The notes beneath the pieces were generated by a model. That model saw nothing but the letters and a program-made list of their open reading frames with translations. It ran no database searches and had not been told where the DNA came from. Below, one piece after another: positions 27,769-36,835 of a DNA stretch of 64,000 nt. The translations under genes were made by a program, and so were the position numbers. The stretch's first letter is position 1. The number at the start of each line of letters is the position of its first letter. This DNA comes from Pseudomonas fluorescens (GTDB lineage: Bacteria > Pseudomonadota > Gammaproteobacteria > Pseudomonadales > Pseudomonadaceae): positions 3,844,001-3,908,000 of the forward strand of contig NZ_LT907842.1 in assembly GCF_900215245.1 (NCBI RefSeq), read 5' to 3'.

Positions 27769-28353
27769 ATGAATTATCTCGCACATCTGCACCTGGGCGG
27801 CCAACTTCCTGCACAACTGCTGGGCAGCCTCTATGGTGATTTCGTCAAAGGCCGGCTGCAGGGGCAGTTCAGCCCGCAAATTGAGTCGGCGATTCAGTTG
27901 CATCGCTCCATTGACCGTTTCACCGACAGCCACCCGCTGGTAGGCGCGGCGTTGTCACGCTTCAGCCTGACCCGCAAGCGCTACGCCGGGATCGTCCTCG
28001 ATGTGTTTTTCGACCACTGCCTGGCGCGGGATTGGGCGCTGTATGCCGAGCAGCCTCTTGAGCACTTCACGTCACAGGTGTACCGCGTACTCGCCGCCGA
28101 GCCCCAGTTGCCGGGGCGGCTGGCGCAGATTGCACCGCATATGGCAGCGGATGATTGGCTGGGCTCATACCGAGAGTTCGCGGTAATGGAGCAAGTGTTG
28201 CGGGGGATCTCGCGGCGGTTGACCCAGCCCGAGGAGTTGGGCCATGCGATGCAGGAGTTGCGGGTGCTGTATGAGCCGTTGAGCGAAGACTTCCGGGTGT
28301 TCTACCCCGAATTGCAGAAATTCGCACAAGCCCAACTGATGAGTGGGATCTAA
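27769..28353 (+). CDS. acpH: Acyl carrier protein phosphodiesterase (DUF479)
   Basis: The 194-residue HD-like protein belongs to the ACP phosphodiesterase family, which removes the 4'-phosphopantetheine arm from holo-ACP. Conserved features include MNYLAHLHLG, LLGSLYGDFVKG, and the metal-site region LHRSIDRFTDSHP and DVFFDHCLARDW. It is divergent from pyeR and shares the palindrome-bearing gap. A palindromic repeat follows directly after its stop. Confidence 0.9.
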   Translation: MNYLAHLHLGGQLPAQLLGSLYGDFVKGRLQGQFSPQIESAIQLHRSIDRFTDSHPLVGAALSRFSLTRKRYAGIVLDVFFDHCLARDWALYAEQPLEHFTSQVYRVLAAEPQLPGRLAQIAPHMAADDWLGSYREFAVMEQVLRGISRRLTQPEELGHAMQELRVLYEPLSEDFRVFYPELQKFAQAQLMSGI

Positions 28354-28449
28354 ATGTGGGAGCGGGCTTGCTCGCGAATGCGCTGTATCAGTCAGCCTAT
28401 TTGTTGCTGACAGACTGCATTCGCGAGCAAGCCCGCTCTCACATTTTTT
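28352..28449. repeat. Intergenic palindromic repeat pair
   Basis: The sequence aatgtgggagcgggcttgct and its inverted copy agcaagcccgctctcacatt stand about 50 bases apart. They form a long hairpin between the convergent acpH and olsA genes. It may also serve as a terminator. Confidence 0.85.
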
Positions 28450-28462
28450 AACCGTGCCCGCT

Positions 28463-29254
28463 TTAGGCCGCAAACGCCGGTCGCACCGCCACGTGCTCAG
28501 TTTCCGGCAACGGCCCAAACAACGCTTTCTGAACCGCCTGTTGCGCCTGGAACGCCAGCGCTGCGCGTTCCTGCCCGGCACAGGCAATCGGCGTGAGCAC
28601 ATGGATTTCCACATCGCCCTGGTCATTGGCAAACAGGCGCATCAGGTGCGAGAGCAAATCGTCATCGCCGATAAACGGTGCCAGCGGGTCCACTTGCCCG
28701 TCGCGCAGGTAACGGATCGCCACCGGTTGCAGTGACACGTCTGCATCAATCGCACTGGCCAGCAAGCGTCCGTGAAAGGTGCGCAGGCTGCGCCCGTCGG
28801 TGGTGGTGCCCTCAGGGAACATCAGCAGCGGGTGCTGTTGTTCCAGGTGACGGGTCATCTGCTTGCGGATCAACTGGCTGTCGCCCGAACCCCGGCGGAT
28901 AAACAGGCTACCGGCCTTGGCCGCCAACCAGCCGGCCACCGGCCAGGTGCGCACTTCGGCCTTGGACAAAAACGACATCGGCGTGACCATGCCCAGCAGC
29001 GGAATATCGGTCCAGGACACGTGATTGCTCACCCACAGCATCGGCGTTTGCGGCAACTCACCGTGGACTGTCACGCGAAAGGGCAGGGCGTTGGTCAGCC
29101 GCGCCATGAAAAACCGCGACCAGCGCTGGCGCCGCACCATTGAGTTGGCCACACCCAAACGCTCGAACACGCCGAACACACTGGCCATGCTCAAGCCCAG
29201 CGCGACCACCAGCAGCACTCGGGCGATGCGCCCGTACACACGCAGGCGGCCCAT
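28463..29254 (-). CDS. olsA: OlsA, lyso-ornithine lipid O-acyltransferase
   Basis: The 263-residue PlsC-family acyltransferase adds the second acyl chain to lyso-ornithine lipid at the inner membrane. The acyltransferase motif is NHVSWTD, followed by FIRRGSGDS and FPEGTTTDG. An N-terminal hydrophobic segment anchors it. The ATG at 29254 overlaps the olsB stop (TAATG), which fixes the start and indicates translational coupling. Ornithine lipids replace phospholipids under phosphate limitation in Pseudomonas. Confidence 0.9.
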   Translation of the reverse strand: MGRLRVYGRIARVLLVVALGLSMASVFGVFERLGVANSMVRRQRWSRFFMARLTNALPFRVTVHGELPQTPMLWVSNHVSWTDIPLLGMVTPMSFLSKAEVRTWPVAGWLAAKAGSLFIRRGSGDSQLIRKQMTRHLEQQHPLLMFPEGTTTDGRSLRTFHGRLLASAIDADVSLQPVAIRYLRDGQVDPLAPFIGDDDLLSHLMRLFANDQGDVEIHVLTPIACAGQERAALAFQAQQAVQKALFGPLPETEHVAVRPAFAA

Positions 29255-30009
29255 TACATGGCCGCCTTGAAGTGGCGTGCGTAACGCGGGCACAACTCAT
29301 CGCGCTTGAGCAGGATGAACACGTCGGCCACCTGGAAATCTTCATCCCAGCACGGCTCGCCGCAGATCTTCGCACCCAGGCGCATATAGGCCTTGAGCAG
29401 CGGCGGCATTTCCGCGATCACGTTGGTCGGCAGGTCCAGCGCCGGCAGTGGTTTTTTCGGCTCGGCGCGCAAGTGTTCGTTGCACAGGTAGCGTTCGCGC
29501 AGGCGCTGCATGATCGCGTGGGCCTGGATGCCGCCGTCGTGCATCGGGATGCTCGCGCAGCCCATCAAATAGCTGTAGCCGCCCTGATTCAAGACTTCCG
29601 CCAACTCGCCCCACAACACCGCAATGGTGCCGCCATTGCGGTAGGCCGGGTCGACGCAGGTGCGGCCGATTTCCAGGATCGGCCCTTGCAGGTGCCGCAA
29701 GCCATGCAGGCTGAATTCTTCTTCGCTGTAGAACCGGCCCAAGGTGCTGGCAGCCTGGTGATCGAGTAAACGGGTGGTGGCCACCAATCGACCGCTGTTC
29801 AAGTCACGCACGCCAATGTGGCTGCAGTGAACATCATAGTCATCCATGTCCAGACCCAGTTCCGCGCCTTTCAGCTTGGCGTTGAACTCGCCGCTGAACA
29901 CGTTGAACCGCAGGGCCTGGGCTTCCTGCAAAGCCTGTGCGCCAATCAGGCGTTCGGCTTGCAGACGGCGTTCATTGCCGGTGTCGCTGATGCGGGCGAT
30001 CTGAGTCAT
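29254..30009 (-). CDS. olsB: OlsB, ornithine N-acyltransferase
   Basis: The 251-residue GNAT-type enzyme transfers a 3-hydroxyacyl group from ACP to the alpha-amino group of ornithine, making lyso-ornithine lipid. Family features are [14 protein letters not shown] and [18 protein letters not shown]. The chosen ATG at 30009 follows a GGAG; an in-frame start 24 bases upstream has no such site. It is coupled to olsA. The 335-base gap upstream holds its promoter and a repeat pair. Confidence 0.9.
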   Translation of the reverse strand: MTQIARISDTGNERRLQAERLIGAQALQEAQALRFNVFSGEFNAKLKGAELGLDMDDYDVHCSHIGVRDLNSGRLVATTRLLDHQAASTLGRFYSEEEFSLHGLRHLQGPILEIGRTCVDPAYRNGGTIAVLWGELAEVLNQGGYSYLMGCASIPMHDGGIQAHAIMQRLRERYLCNEHLRAEPKKPLPALDLPTNVIAEMPPLLKAYMRLGAKICGEPCWDEDFQVADVFILLKRDELCPRYARHFKAAM

Positions 30010-30158
30010 GGCGAATCTCCGAGTGCCAGCCACGTTCCGGCCGGTCGACTTGTTTGTCCAAACTCAGGCTATGTAGGCTCGGTGTCATCTCCATGAAGTT
30101 CCAGTGACGCTTAGATGACAGCCGCGGCAGGGCGTCTGCTACCGGATGCAGCGCGATC

Positions 30159-30251
30159 CAAATGTGGGAGGGGGCTTGCTCCCGATGACGGTGGATCAGT
30201 TACAGATCAGCTGACTGAGCCACTGCCATCGGGAGCAAGCCCCCTCCCACA
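30159..30251. repeat. Intergenic palindromic repeat pair
   Basis: The sequence aaatgtgggagggggcttgc is mirrored by gcaagccccctcccacaatt, with about 30 bases between the arms. It lies in the divergent gap between olsB and the serine hydrolase gene. Confidence 0.85.
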
Positions 30252-30344
30252 ATTAACAGGCACCCACTCAAGACTCGCGTAGCAAAACTGTCACTCATCC
30301 AGGCTAGGCTCGCGGGCTTGAATGCCCCCCTTGAGTTTGTGCCC

Positions 30345-31427
30345 ATGGTCCGAGGCCTGTTGTGTGTTGCCCTGCTGTTAGTCACCGTCACCGCCCACGC
30401 CGAAACCTGGCCTGACAAGGCGTGGGCCAAGGGCACACCGCTCGACGGTGCCGCTGTTGACGCCCTCAATGCCTACGCTTTTCCAACCCGTGACGACGCC
30501 ACCCGCCAGGGCATCCGCACCGACGCGCTGCTGGTGATCCGCGATGGCGTGATCATCTACGAACGCTACGCCGCACCCACCACCGCCGACACGCCGCACC
30601 TGACCTGGTCGGTGAGCAAAAGCCTGATGGCCACCGTGCTCGGCGTGGCCTACGGCGAACACCGCTTCAAACTCAGCGACCCGGCGGCGCGCTTCTACCC
30701 ACCGATGAAACAACACCCCAAGGTGACCCTGGCCGACCTGCTGCACTGGGCCTCGGGCCTGGACTGGCAGGAAGACTATGAATACGCCCCGCTGAAATCC
30801 TCGGTGGTGGCGATGCTCTACACCCGTGGCCGCGCCGACATGGCCGAGTTCGCCGCCGATACCGAGGCCGCCGCAGCACCGGGCCAGGCCTTCCGATATT
30901 CCAGCGGTGACAGCGCTATTTTGTCCGCCACCCTCAAAGGCATGCTCGGCCACAAGGCCTATGTGGATTACCCGTGGGAGGCGCTGTTCAAGCCGCTGGG
31001 CATTCATAACGCCACCTGGGAAACCGACGCCGACGAAACCTTTGTCGCCTCGTCCTACGCCTACCTCACCGCACGCGACCTGGCCCGCGTCGGCCTGCTG
31101 ATGGCGCGCGACGGTCGTTGGGGGGAGCAGCAATTGCTGCCCAAAGAGTGGGTCGCTTTCAACCGCCAACCCTTCGACAAATACCAGCCAGGCCAGGACG
31201 AAGCCGTCCCCGGCGGCCAATGGTGGCTCAACCGCGAAGTGCAGGGCGCCCGCCGACCTTGGCCCGATGCGCCGGCCGACACGTTCGCCGCTCTCGGCCA
31301 CTGGGGCCAGGCGTTGTTTGTGATGCCGGATGAACACCTGGTGATCGTGCGCTACGGCGATGACCGCGATGGCAGCTACCGCCACAACGAGTTGCTCAAA
31401 CGCGTGCTGGCGGCGGTGCAGCCATGA
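30345..31427 (+). CDS. Secreted serine hydrolase of the class C beta-lactamase fold
   Basis: The 360-residue protein has a signal peptide (MVRGLLCVALLLVTVTAHAE) and a penicillin-binding/beta-lactamase-like domain. The nucleophile motif SxxK is SVSK (Ser89, Lys92). The tyrosine region is RYSSGDSAIL, and a late HWGQALFV may play the role of the third box. Such proteins act as esterases, amidases or D-peptidases rather than true beta-lactamases; the substrate is unknown. The ATG chosen gives the signal peptide; a TTG 27 bases earlier is less likely. It overlaps the next gene by four bases. Confidence 0.85.
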   Translation: MVRGLLCVALLLVTVTAHAETWPDKAWAKGTPLDGAAVDALNAYAFPTRDDATRQGIRTDALLVIRDGVIIYERYAAPTTADTPHLTWSVSKSLMATVLGVAYGEHRFKLSDPAARFYPPMKQHPKVTLADLLHWASGLDWQEDYEYAPLKSSVVAMLYTRGRADMAEFAADTEAAAAPGQAFRYSSGDSAILSATLKGMLGHKAYVDYPWEALFKPLGIHNATWETDADETFVASSYAYLTARDLARVGLLMARDGRWGEQQLLPKEWVAFNRQPFDKYQPGQDEAVPGGQWWLNREVQGARRPWPDAPADTFAALGHWGQALFVMPDEHLVIVRYGDDRDGSYRHNELLKRVLAAVQP

Positions 31428-31738
31428 TCCGCCGTCACCCGGTTATCAGCGTTTTCCTGCTGCTATTACTCGCCCTGCTGGGCTGGGTGTGGCACGAGCG
31501 CGTCAACCTGCAAGCCTTCCCTGACATCATCGCGGCGTACACGGCCAAGGAGTATTGCTCGTGCCGGTACGTGGAGAACAATCCGGCGGCCTATTGCCTC
31601 GGCTATGTGAAGCAGTACGTGCCCGTCAGCCGCTTCATCGACACCCCGGAACGCAGTGAGGTGACGGCGAGTGGGTTGGGGCGTACGCACACGGCAAGGT
31701 GGTTGGGTGAGCGCCAGGGCTGTCGCTTGAATCCCTGA
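31424..31738 (+). CDS. Small membrane-anchored Cys-rich protein coupled to the hydrolase
   Basis: The 104-residue protein has one N-terminal hydrophobic segment (VISVFLLLLLALLGWVW) that is either an anchor or an uncleaved signal. A periplasmic part follows with four cysteines (YCSCRYVENNPAAYCLGY and a late RQGCRLNP). The ATGA overlap with the hydrolase stop indicates translational coupling and a shared role. Function is unknown; the cysteines suggest disulphides in the periplasm. Confidence 0.75.
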   Translation: MIRRHPVISVFLLLLLALLGWVWHERVNLQAFPDIIAAYTAKEYCSCRYVENNPAAYCLGYVKQYVPVSRFIDTPERSEVTASGLGRTHTARWLGERQGCRLNP

Positions 31739-31748
31739 AATACCCAAA

Positions 31749-31788
31749 ATCCAATGTGGGCGCAGGCAAGCCAGCGCCCACATTGGAT
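31749..31788. repeat. Short perfect palindromic repeat, likely terminator
   Basis: ATCCAATGTGGGCGC pairs perfectly with GCGCCCACATTGGAT over 15 bases around a ten-base loop. It is a compact member of the window-wide repeat family, ten bases after the small membrane protein. Confidence 0.85.
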
Positions 31789-31848
31789 TTGCGCCGTTTG
31801 TGACATTGCGCTTAAGGTTCGTCCAGGTTTTTTTCCCCATGAGTCTTT

Positions 31849-32430
31849 ATGTTCAATGCCAAACCTTTGGCTTTCACGCTGCTGACCTGTGCAGCCCTGC
31901 CTGCCCACGCCGATTGGTACCTGGATAACGAATCCTCACGGCTGTCGTTCGTGACCACCAAAAATACCGAAATCGCTGAAGTGCAGCGCTTTTTGGTATT
32001 GCACGGCAAAGTCGACAGCCAGGGCGCAGCGCAAGTGGAAGTGGAGCTCGAGTCGATCAACAGCGGCATCCCGCTGCGCGATGAGCGTATGCGCAATGAG
32101 CTGTTCCAGATCAAAACCTTCCCCGAAGCGTTGATCCGCGCGCAGATCAACCTGCAACCGATTAATGACCTGGCCCCCGGCGCGCAAGTGGAATTGCGCC
32201 TGCCTCTGAGCGTCACCCTGCATGGCAAGACCCAGACCTACAGCGGCGAGTTGTTGGCCACCCGCCTGGATGACCGGCGTTTCCAGGTGGTAACCCTGGA
32301 GCCGGTGGTGTTGCATGCCGAGGATTTCGAGCTGGCGCCGGGCGTGGCGGCGTTGCGTAAGGCGGCGGGGCTTAAGTCGATCAGTTTGTCGGTGCCGGTG
32401 GGTGCGGTACTGATCTTTACGGCGCGCTGA
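31849..32430 (+). CDS. YceI-family periplasmic lipid-binding protein
   Basis: The 193-residue protein has a signal peptide (MFNAKPLAFTLLTCAALPAH). It has a lipocalin-like YceI domain beginning ADWYLDNESSRLSFVTTK and ending with LKSISLSVPVGAVLIF. YceI barrels bind isoprenoids or other lipids in the periplasm, and some are stress or base induced. It is followed one base later by a phospholipase D-type gene, which fits a lipid-related role, though no specific ligand can be named. Confidence 0.88.
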   Translation: MFNAKPLAFTLLTCAALPAHADWYLDNESSRLSFVTTKNTEIAEVQRFLVLHGKVDSQGAAQVEVELESINSGIPLRDERMRNELFQIKTFPEALIRAQINLQPINDLAPGAQVELRLPLSVTLHGKTQTYSGELLATRLDDRRFQVVTLEPVVLHAEDFELAPGVAALRKAAGLKSISLSVPVGAVLIFTAR

Positions 32431-32431
32431 G

Positions 32432-33589
32432 ATGAGCGGCGCAGTGTTTCCGTGGCGCAGCGCCAACCGGTTCGAGTTGCTGGTCGACGGGCCGAATTTC
32501 TTCCCACAGATGCTGGTGGGCATTGCCCGCGCCGAGCGGCAGGTCGAATTGGAGTTGTACCTGGTGGAAGCCGGTGCATGCGCCGACGCCATGGTGCAGG
32601 CGTTGGTGCTGGCCGCCGAACGCGGCGTGGGCGTGCGTTGCCTGTTTGATGATTACGGCAGTCTGGCGTTTACGCTGGGGCTGCGCAAACGCCTGACCGA
32701 CGCGGGCGTGGAGCTGCGCTTTTACAATCGTTTGAGCTGGCGGGGTTGGGTGCGCAACCTGTACCGCGACCACCGCAAACTGTTGCTGATCGACCAGAGT
32801 ATCGCGCTGGTCGGCGGTACGGGCGTCACGGATGAGTTCTGGACGCCGGGGCAAGACACCGCCGAGTGGCATGAAGTGATGGTGCAAATCAGCGGCCCGC
32901 TGGTGCTGGACTGGCAAGCCCTGTTCGAACGTCAATGGCACGCCAATGTGGCGCGCCGCGCGTGGAAGCCCTCCACCCACTTTGGTTTGCCGCGCCTGCC
33001 CAAGGTGCCTGCGGCCGGGCCGGGTCTTGGCCGCGTGGCCTATGCCGACGCCCGCCAGCACCGCGATATTTTGCAGTCGCTGATTCGCGCATTGAACAAA
33101 AGCCAGCGACAGGTCTGGCTGGCGACCCCGTATTTTCTGCCGACCTGGGGCGTGCGCCGTGCGTTGCGCCGTGCGGCCGGACGCGGTGTGGATGTGCGTT
33201 TGCTGCTCACCGGCCCGCGCACCGATCACCCCTCCGTACGTTACGCCGGGCACCGTTATTACCCGCGCTTGTTGCGCGCGGGTGTGCAGATCTTTGAATA
33301 CCAGCCGTGCTTTTTGCACCTCAAAATGGTGCTGGTGGATGATTGGGTAAGCATCGGTTCGTGCAATTTCGACCATTGGAACTTGCGCTTCAATCTGGAA
33401 GCCAACCTGGAGGCACTGGACCCTGAGTTGACGCTGGCCGTGGCGGGCAGTTTCGAGCGCGATTTTGCCCAGAGCCAGGCGGTGAGTCTGGAGGCGTGGA
33501 AGGCGCGGCCGTTATGGCGGCGCGTGAAGCAGCGGCTGTGGGGATGGATTGATCGGTTGGTGGTGAATCTGTTGGATCGGCGGGGGTAA
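32432..33589 (+). CDS. clsB: ClsB-type cardiolipin synthase (phospholipase D superfamily)
   Basis: The 385-residue protein has two HKD motifs, DHRKLLLIDQSIALVGGTG and HLKMVLVDDWVSIGSCNFD, the hallmark of phospholipase D-type transferases. The N-terminal ANRFELLVDGPNFFP and the absence of long membrane helices match ClsB rather than ClsA. It probably joins a phosphatidyl group to phosphatidylglycerol or a related alcohol at the inner membrane. It directly follows the YceI gene and is convergent with the autotransporter gene. Confidence 0.87.
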   Translation: MSGAVFPWRSANRFELLVDGPNFFPQMLVGIARAERQVELELYLVEAGACADAMVQALVLAAERGVGVRCLFDDYGSLAFTLGLRKRLTDAGVELRFYNRLSWRGWVRNLYRDHRKLLLIDQSIALVGGTGVTDEFWTPGQDTAEWHEVMVQISGPLVLDWQALFERQWHANVARRAWKPSTHFGLPRLPKVPAAGPGLGRVAYADARQHRDILQSLIRALNKSQRQVWLATPYFLPTWGVRRALRRAAGRGVDVRLLLTGPRTDHPSVRYAGHRYYPRLLRAGVQIFEYQPCFLHLKMVLVDDWVSIGSCNFDHWNLRFNLEANLEALDPELTLAVAGSFERDFAQSQAVSLEAWKARPLWRRVKQRLWGWIDRLVVNLLDRRG

Positions 33590-33622
33590 TTCACCCCCCC
33601 CGCCTGTTACCGCCAACGCGGC

Positions 33623-36600
33623 TTAAAACTGCAGTGAATACTGCGCCGTGAGGCTTTGGTCGCGTGTGCGCTCACCGTGTTGCCGGTTGAAGCTCAGGTC
33701 CAGTGCGCTGTCGCGTGTCAGGCGCGCGGTGGCGCCCAGTTCCAGCCGGGTGCTGAGGCGATCCAGTGGCGCGCCGCTGACGCTCATCACGCGCCCGCCG
33801 TCCCAGGCCGCCTGGGTGCTGGGTTGCAGATCGCCGCTGGCGTGGGTGTAGGCCAGGCCACCCCGCAGGCTCAACCATGACGGGCCGACTTGCGCCTTGC
33901 CCAAGTCCAGGTTGAACCGCACGCCACCGGTGGTCAGGTTGACGTGTTCCTGCGAGCGTTTGCCCTTCAGTGCGGCAATACCGCCGCGCTCGTTGAAGCC
34001 TTCGCTGCGCTGCTGCACATTGGCCACTTGCAGGTACGGCTGCCAATTCCAGGCACCATGGTTGAAGGCATAGTTAGCCTCGGCAAACGTCTGCACGGTG
34101 CGGCTTGCGTACTGGGCGGACAGGCGATTGTCGAGGCCTGGGAAGCTGACGCGGCGTTTGGTCTGGATCTCATGCTGCGCATAGGCGATGCCGCCATAGA
34201 GGCCAAAAGCGTCCCAGTTGTGGCCAATATGCAGGCCCACCTGGTAGGTATCGACGTTCGCCTTGCCGCGTGCTCCGGCCTTCACCTCGGTTTGACTGCT
34301 GCCAGCCACCACACCCAGTCGTGTGCCTTGCTCCAGGGTGTGATCGAACCCCACCAGCAGGCCCGTGCTGCTGTGGGACGTGCGGGCGGTGTTGCCATCG
34401 CCGGCGAGTTGGCCGGACTGGCGAGGCAGTTGCACCCAGGCACCCTGCTTCAACTCATCGGGCCGCGCGATGCCGCCTGGCGTGCCACGCTGGCGGTCAA
34501 GGGCCGCCTGACGCAGCACGCGGCTGTTCTCGATCAACGCCGCTTGGGTACTGGCGTGCAGCTCACCGCTCAACGTGTCCAGGGCTGAAGGTGCCTGCTC
34601 GGGAAACAACGCTGTCAGGCGTTGCAGCAACGCGGACGGCAGGGTTTCAGCGTCGGCGGCATTGGCGACGGCGCGCTGGTTGGGTGTGTTTGCTGCCGAC
34701 GCCAGTGACTGACCACGGCCGAACTCCACCTGTAACGTGTTGCCTTCCTTGACCTGGGAAACACTCAGGAAGGGCGAGAACTCGCGGCGGTCGATCGAGG
34801 CGAATTCGCCATTCAACCCACCTTGGGCCTGGAGGATGTTGTAACGCTGACCCAGGTAGTCGTTATTGGGTTGCGCGCTCAGGTACAGCGAGCCGCCGTT
34901 GAGGGTCGCCTGGTGACTGACGTGCAGTTTTGCCGGATCGGCCGGGGCTGCCAGCCCGGTCATCAGGGTTGAGCCGGCGGCGTGTTGATAGTCGCCTTCG
35001 ACGGCCAGTGAACCGTTCAGGCGCAGAACACCGCCGTCGACCTTGACGTCGCCCTTGAGGGCGTTGGTGCCGTCCAGTTCCAGAATGCCTTCCTTGAGCG
35101 TGGCGCCGGCGAAGCTGTTATTACCGCTCAGGCGCAGCCAGCCGATGCCGGTTTTTTCCAGGCGGCCCGGGCCGCTGATATCGTTGCGCCAATCGTCCCA
35201 GGCGCCGCCTTGCCAGACGACTGCGCCGCCGGCAGGGCGGTCCATGTTCACCGCGGTGTCGACCCGCAGTTGGCCGGGGCCGTCGATGGCTTTTTTGAGG
35301 TTGATCAGGCCCCAGCCGTAGACGTCGTCCACACCCGGCTCGCCGAGGTCGGTGGCGGTGGTGAGCAGCACGTCGCGGATTTGCGGGTTGTCGAGGTAGG
35401 GGAAACGCTCCATCAGCAGTGCCAGGCCACCGCTGACGTGGGGGGCGGCCATGGAGCTGCCGGAACTCAACGCATAACCCAACTCGGGGTTATCGCCGGT
35501 CACAGTAAAACCGGTGACTGCACCGTCCGGGCCATAGTGGTTTTCGGTCTCTATCGAACCGCTGACCCAGGACGAGTTGATATCCGTTCCGGGCGCCGCC
35601 AGGCACCAGTCCTTGCTGAAGCCGCAGCGCTTGGAGGAATCGCTCAAGGTCAGCTCTTTCGTTAAGTTGACGACGGTCAACCAGTAAGGCTCCAGTTCTG
35701 CAATGGCACGTGGCAGGCTGGGATGCAGCCCGGCGCTTGGCGCTGCTTGAGGCGACGCGTTGGCGGTGCTGAGGTTGCCCGCTGACCACACTTGCAGGAT
35801 CCCGTACTTGATAGCGTTGTCTGCGATGGCCTTGAGTTCTGAATAAACCGGGGTTTGCGTTTCGCTTAATGCCGTGTCCAGCTCTGCGGCATTCGCCGGC
35901 GAAAATGCGCTCCCCCAACTGTTATTCACGACACGCACATTCTGCTTGTGCAATTGGGCGTAGGCGGCGTCGACCGCTGCCGCTGTCGGCAGGGGAAGCC
36001 TCAACACATCTGTTATGGCAATCGGACCGCCCAGATAGGTATTACCGAACTTACGCACGGCACTCACGTTGGCCGCGTACGCCACACCATGAACCCCGGA
36101 GCCAACCCGGTTGGCGAGTGCGGTACCGGCAACGTGGGTGCCATGCGCGTCGTAAGTCGTGCCAACAAATCCGAGATATTCGTCCAGTTGCTCTCGGGTG
36201 AGGTTGCCATCGGCCACCGCTTCTTCAAGGCCTGCCAATGCTTCGGGTGGCAATGAGTCGATAACGGTGACTGCGGCGCGATCGCCTTCGCTGTAGAAGC
36301 AGCCTCGCTCCAGCACGGTCCCACTCATGCAACCGGTGTCAGCCATCAGCACGCCGACATTTGCCTTCCCGGCAAACTCGCCATGGCGCAGGTCGACGCC
36401 AGCGTCGTAAACGCCTATGTGCACCCCGGCGCCATTCAACCCACGCGCATAAGCGAAGTCCGCGCCGACCGCGCCCAACCCCCAGTTACGCTTGAACTCC
36501 TCACTGCGCCAACTGGCGGCGTCGTGCAGTCGGCCTTGTTCGACATAGCTCGCCGCCTCAACCGATCTGCCTGACAGGCAGCCCAGTACACAAAGGGCCA

Positions 36601-36673
36601 GCAGGTTTTGCTTGAAGGAACATTGAACGGGCACTTTTTTGATTGCCGCTCGGGCGTTTTTCGTGGGCGACAT
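33623..36673 (-). CDS. Subtilase (S8) autotransporter
   Basis: The 1016-residue type V secreted protease has an extended signal region (residues 1-40, with LLALCVLGCLSGRSVEA). The S8 domain has Asp90 (VYDAGVDLRHGEF), His177 (DAHGTHVAGT) and Ser407 (SSGSSMAAPHVSGG). A passenger-associated beta-helix repeat region follows (SGNNSFAGATLKEGILELDG), and the C-terminal barrel ends in SLTAQYSLQF with a terminal Phe. The triad is intact, so it should be active at the cell surface or released. Similar Pseudomonas proteins process adhesins or other surface proteins. It stands alone. Confidence 0.92.
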   Translation of the reverse strand: MSPTKNARAAIKKVPVQCSFKQNLLALCVLGCLSGRSVEAASYVEQGRLHDAASWRSEEFKRNWGLGAVGADFAYARGLNGAGVHIGVYDAGVDLRHGEFAGKANVGVLMADTGCMSGTVLERGCFYSEGDRAAVTVIDSLPPEALAGLEEAVADGNLTREQLDEYLGFVGTTYDAHGTHVAGTALANRVGSGVHGVAYAANVSAVRKFGNTYLGGPIAITDVLRLPLPTAAAVDAAYAQLHKQNVRVVNNSWGSAFSPANAAELDTALSETQTPVYSELKAIADNAIKYGILQVWSAGNLSTANASPQAAPSAGLHPSLPRAIAELEPYWLTVVNLTKELTLSDSSKRCGFSKDWCLAAPGTDINSSWVSGSIETENHYGPDGAVTGFTVTGDNPELGYALSSGSSMAAPHVSGGLALLMERFPYLDNPQIRDVLLTTATDLGEPGVDDVYGWGLINLKKAIDGPGQLRVDTAVNMDRPAGGAVVWQGGAWDDWRNDISGPGRLEKTGIGWLRLSGNNSFAGATLKEGILELDGTNALKGDVKVDGGVLRLNGSLAVEGDYQHAAGSTLMTGLAAPADPAKLHVSHQATLNGGSLYLSAQPNNDYLGQRYNILQAQGGLNGEFASIDRREFSPFLSVSQVKEGNTLQVEFGRGQSLASAANTPNQRAVANAADAETLPSALLQRLTALFPEQAPSALDTLSGELHASTQAALIENSRVLRQAALDRQRGTPGGIARPDELKQGAWVQLPRQSGQLAGDGNTARTSHSSTGLLVGFDHTLEQGTRLGVVAGSSQTEVKAGARGKANVDTYQVGLHIGHNWDAFGLYGGIAYAQHEIQTKRRVSFPGLDNRLSAQYASRTVQTFAEANYAFNHGAWNWQPYLQVANVQQRSEGFNERGGIAALKGKRSQEHVNLTTGGVRFNLDLGKAQVGPSWLSLRGGLAYTHASGDLQPSTQAAWDGGRVMSVSGAPLDRLSTRLELGATARLTRDSALDLSFNRQHGERTRDQSLTAQYSLQF

Positions 36674-36802
36674 GGCTCACACACCTGCACATTAATATTG
36701 GGCGGACAGGGTGTGCGAGTGAGCAGGGGGCTGGATGTAGGACTCGACTGTTAGGGGGGAGTGAAACTTAGGTTTTTACTGACCGAGACGGGGACGCGAG
36801 CA

Positions 36803-36828
36803 AGCCCCCTCTTTAAAAAGAGGGGGCT
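36803..36828. terminator. Hairpin downstream of bglX
   Basis: AGCCCCCTCTTT and AAAGAGGGGGCT pair almost end to end with a two-base loop and AT-rich top. It lies eight bases past the bglX stop. It lacks a trailing T run, so termination is likely but not certain. Confidence 0.5.
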
Positions 36829-36835
36829 GCAACGG

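Noticed and set aside
30345..31427. Calling the SxxK hydrolase an AmpC beta-lactamase
   Set aside because: The YxN and KTG boxes of class C enzymes are not clearly present; the sequence fits an esterase or amidase of the same fold better.
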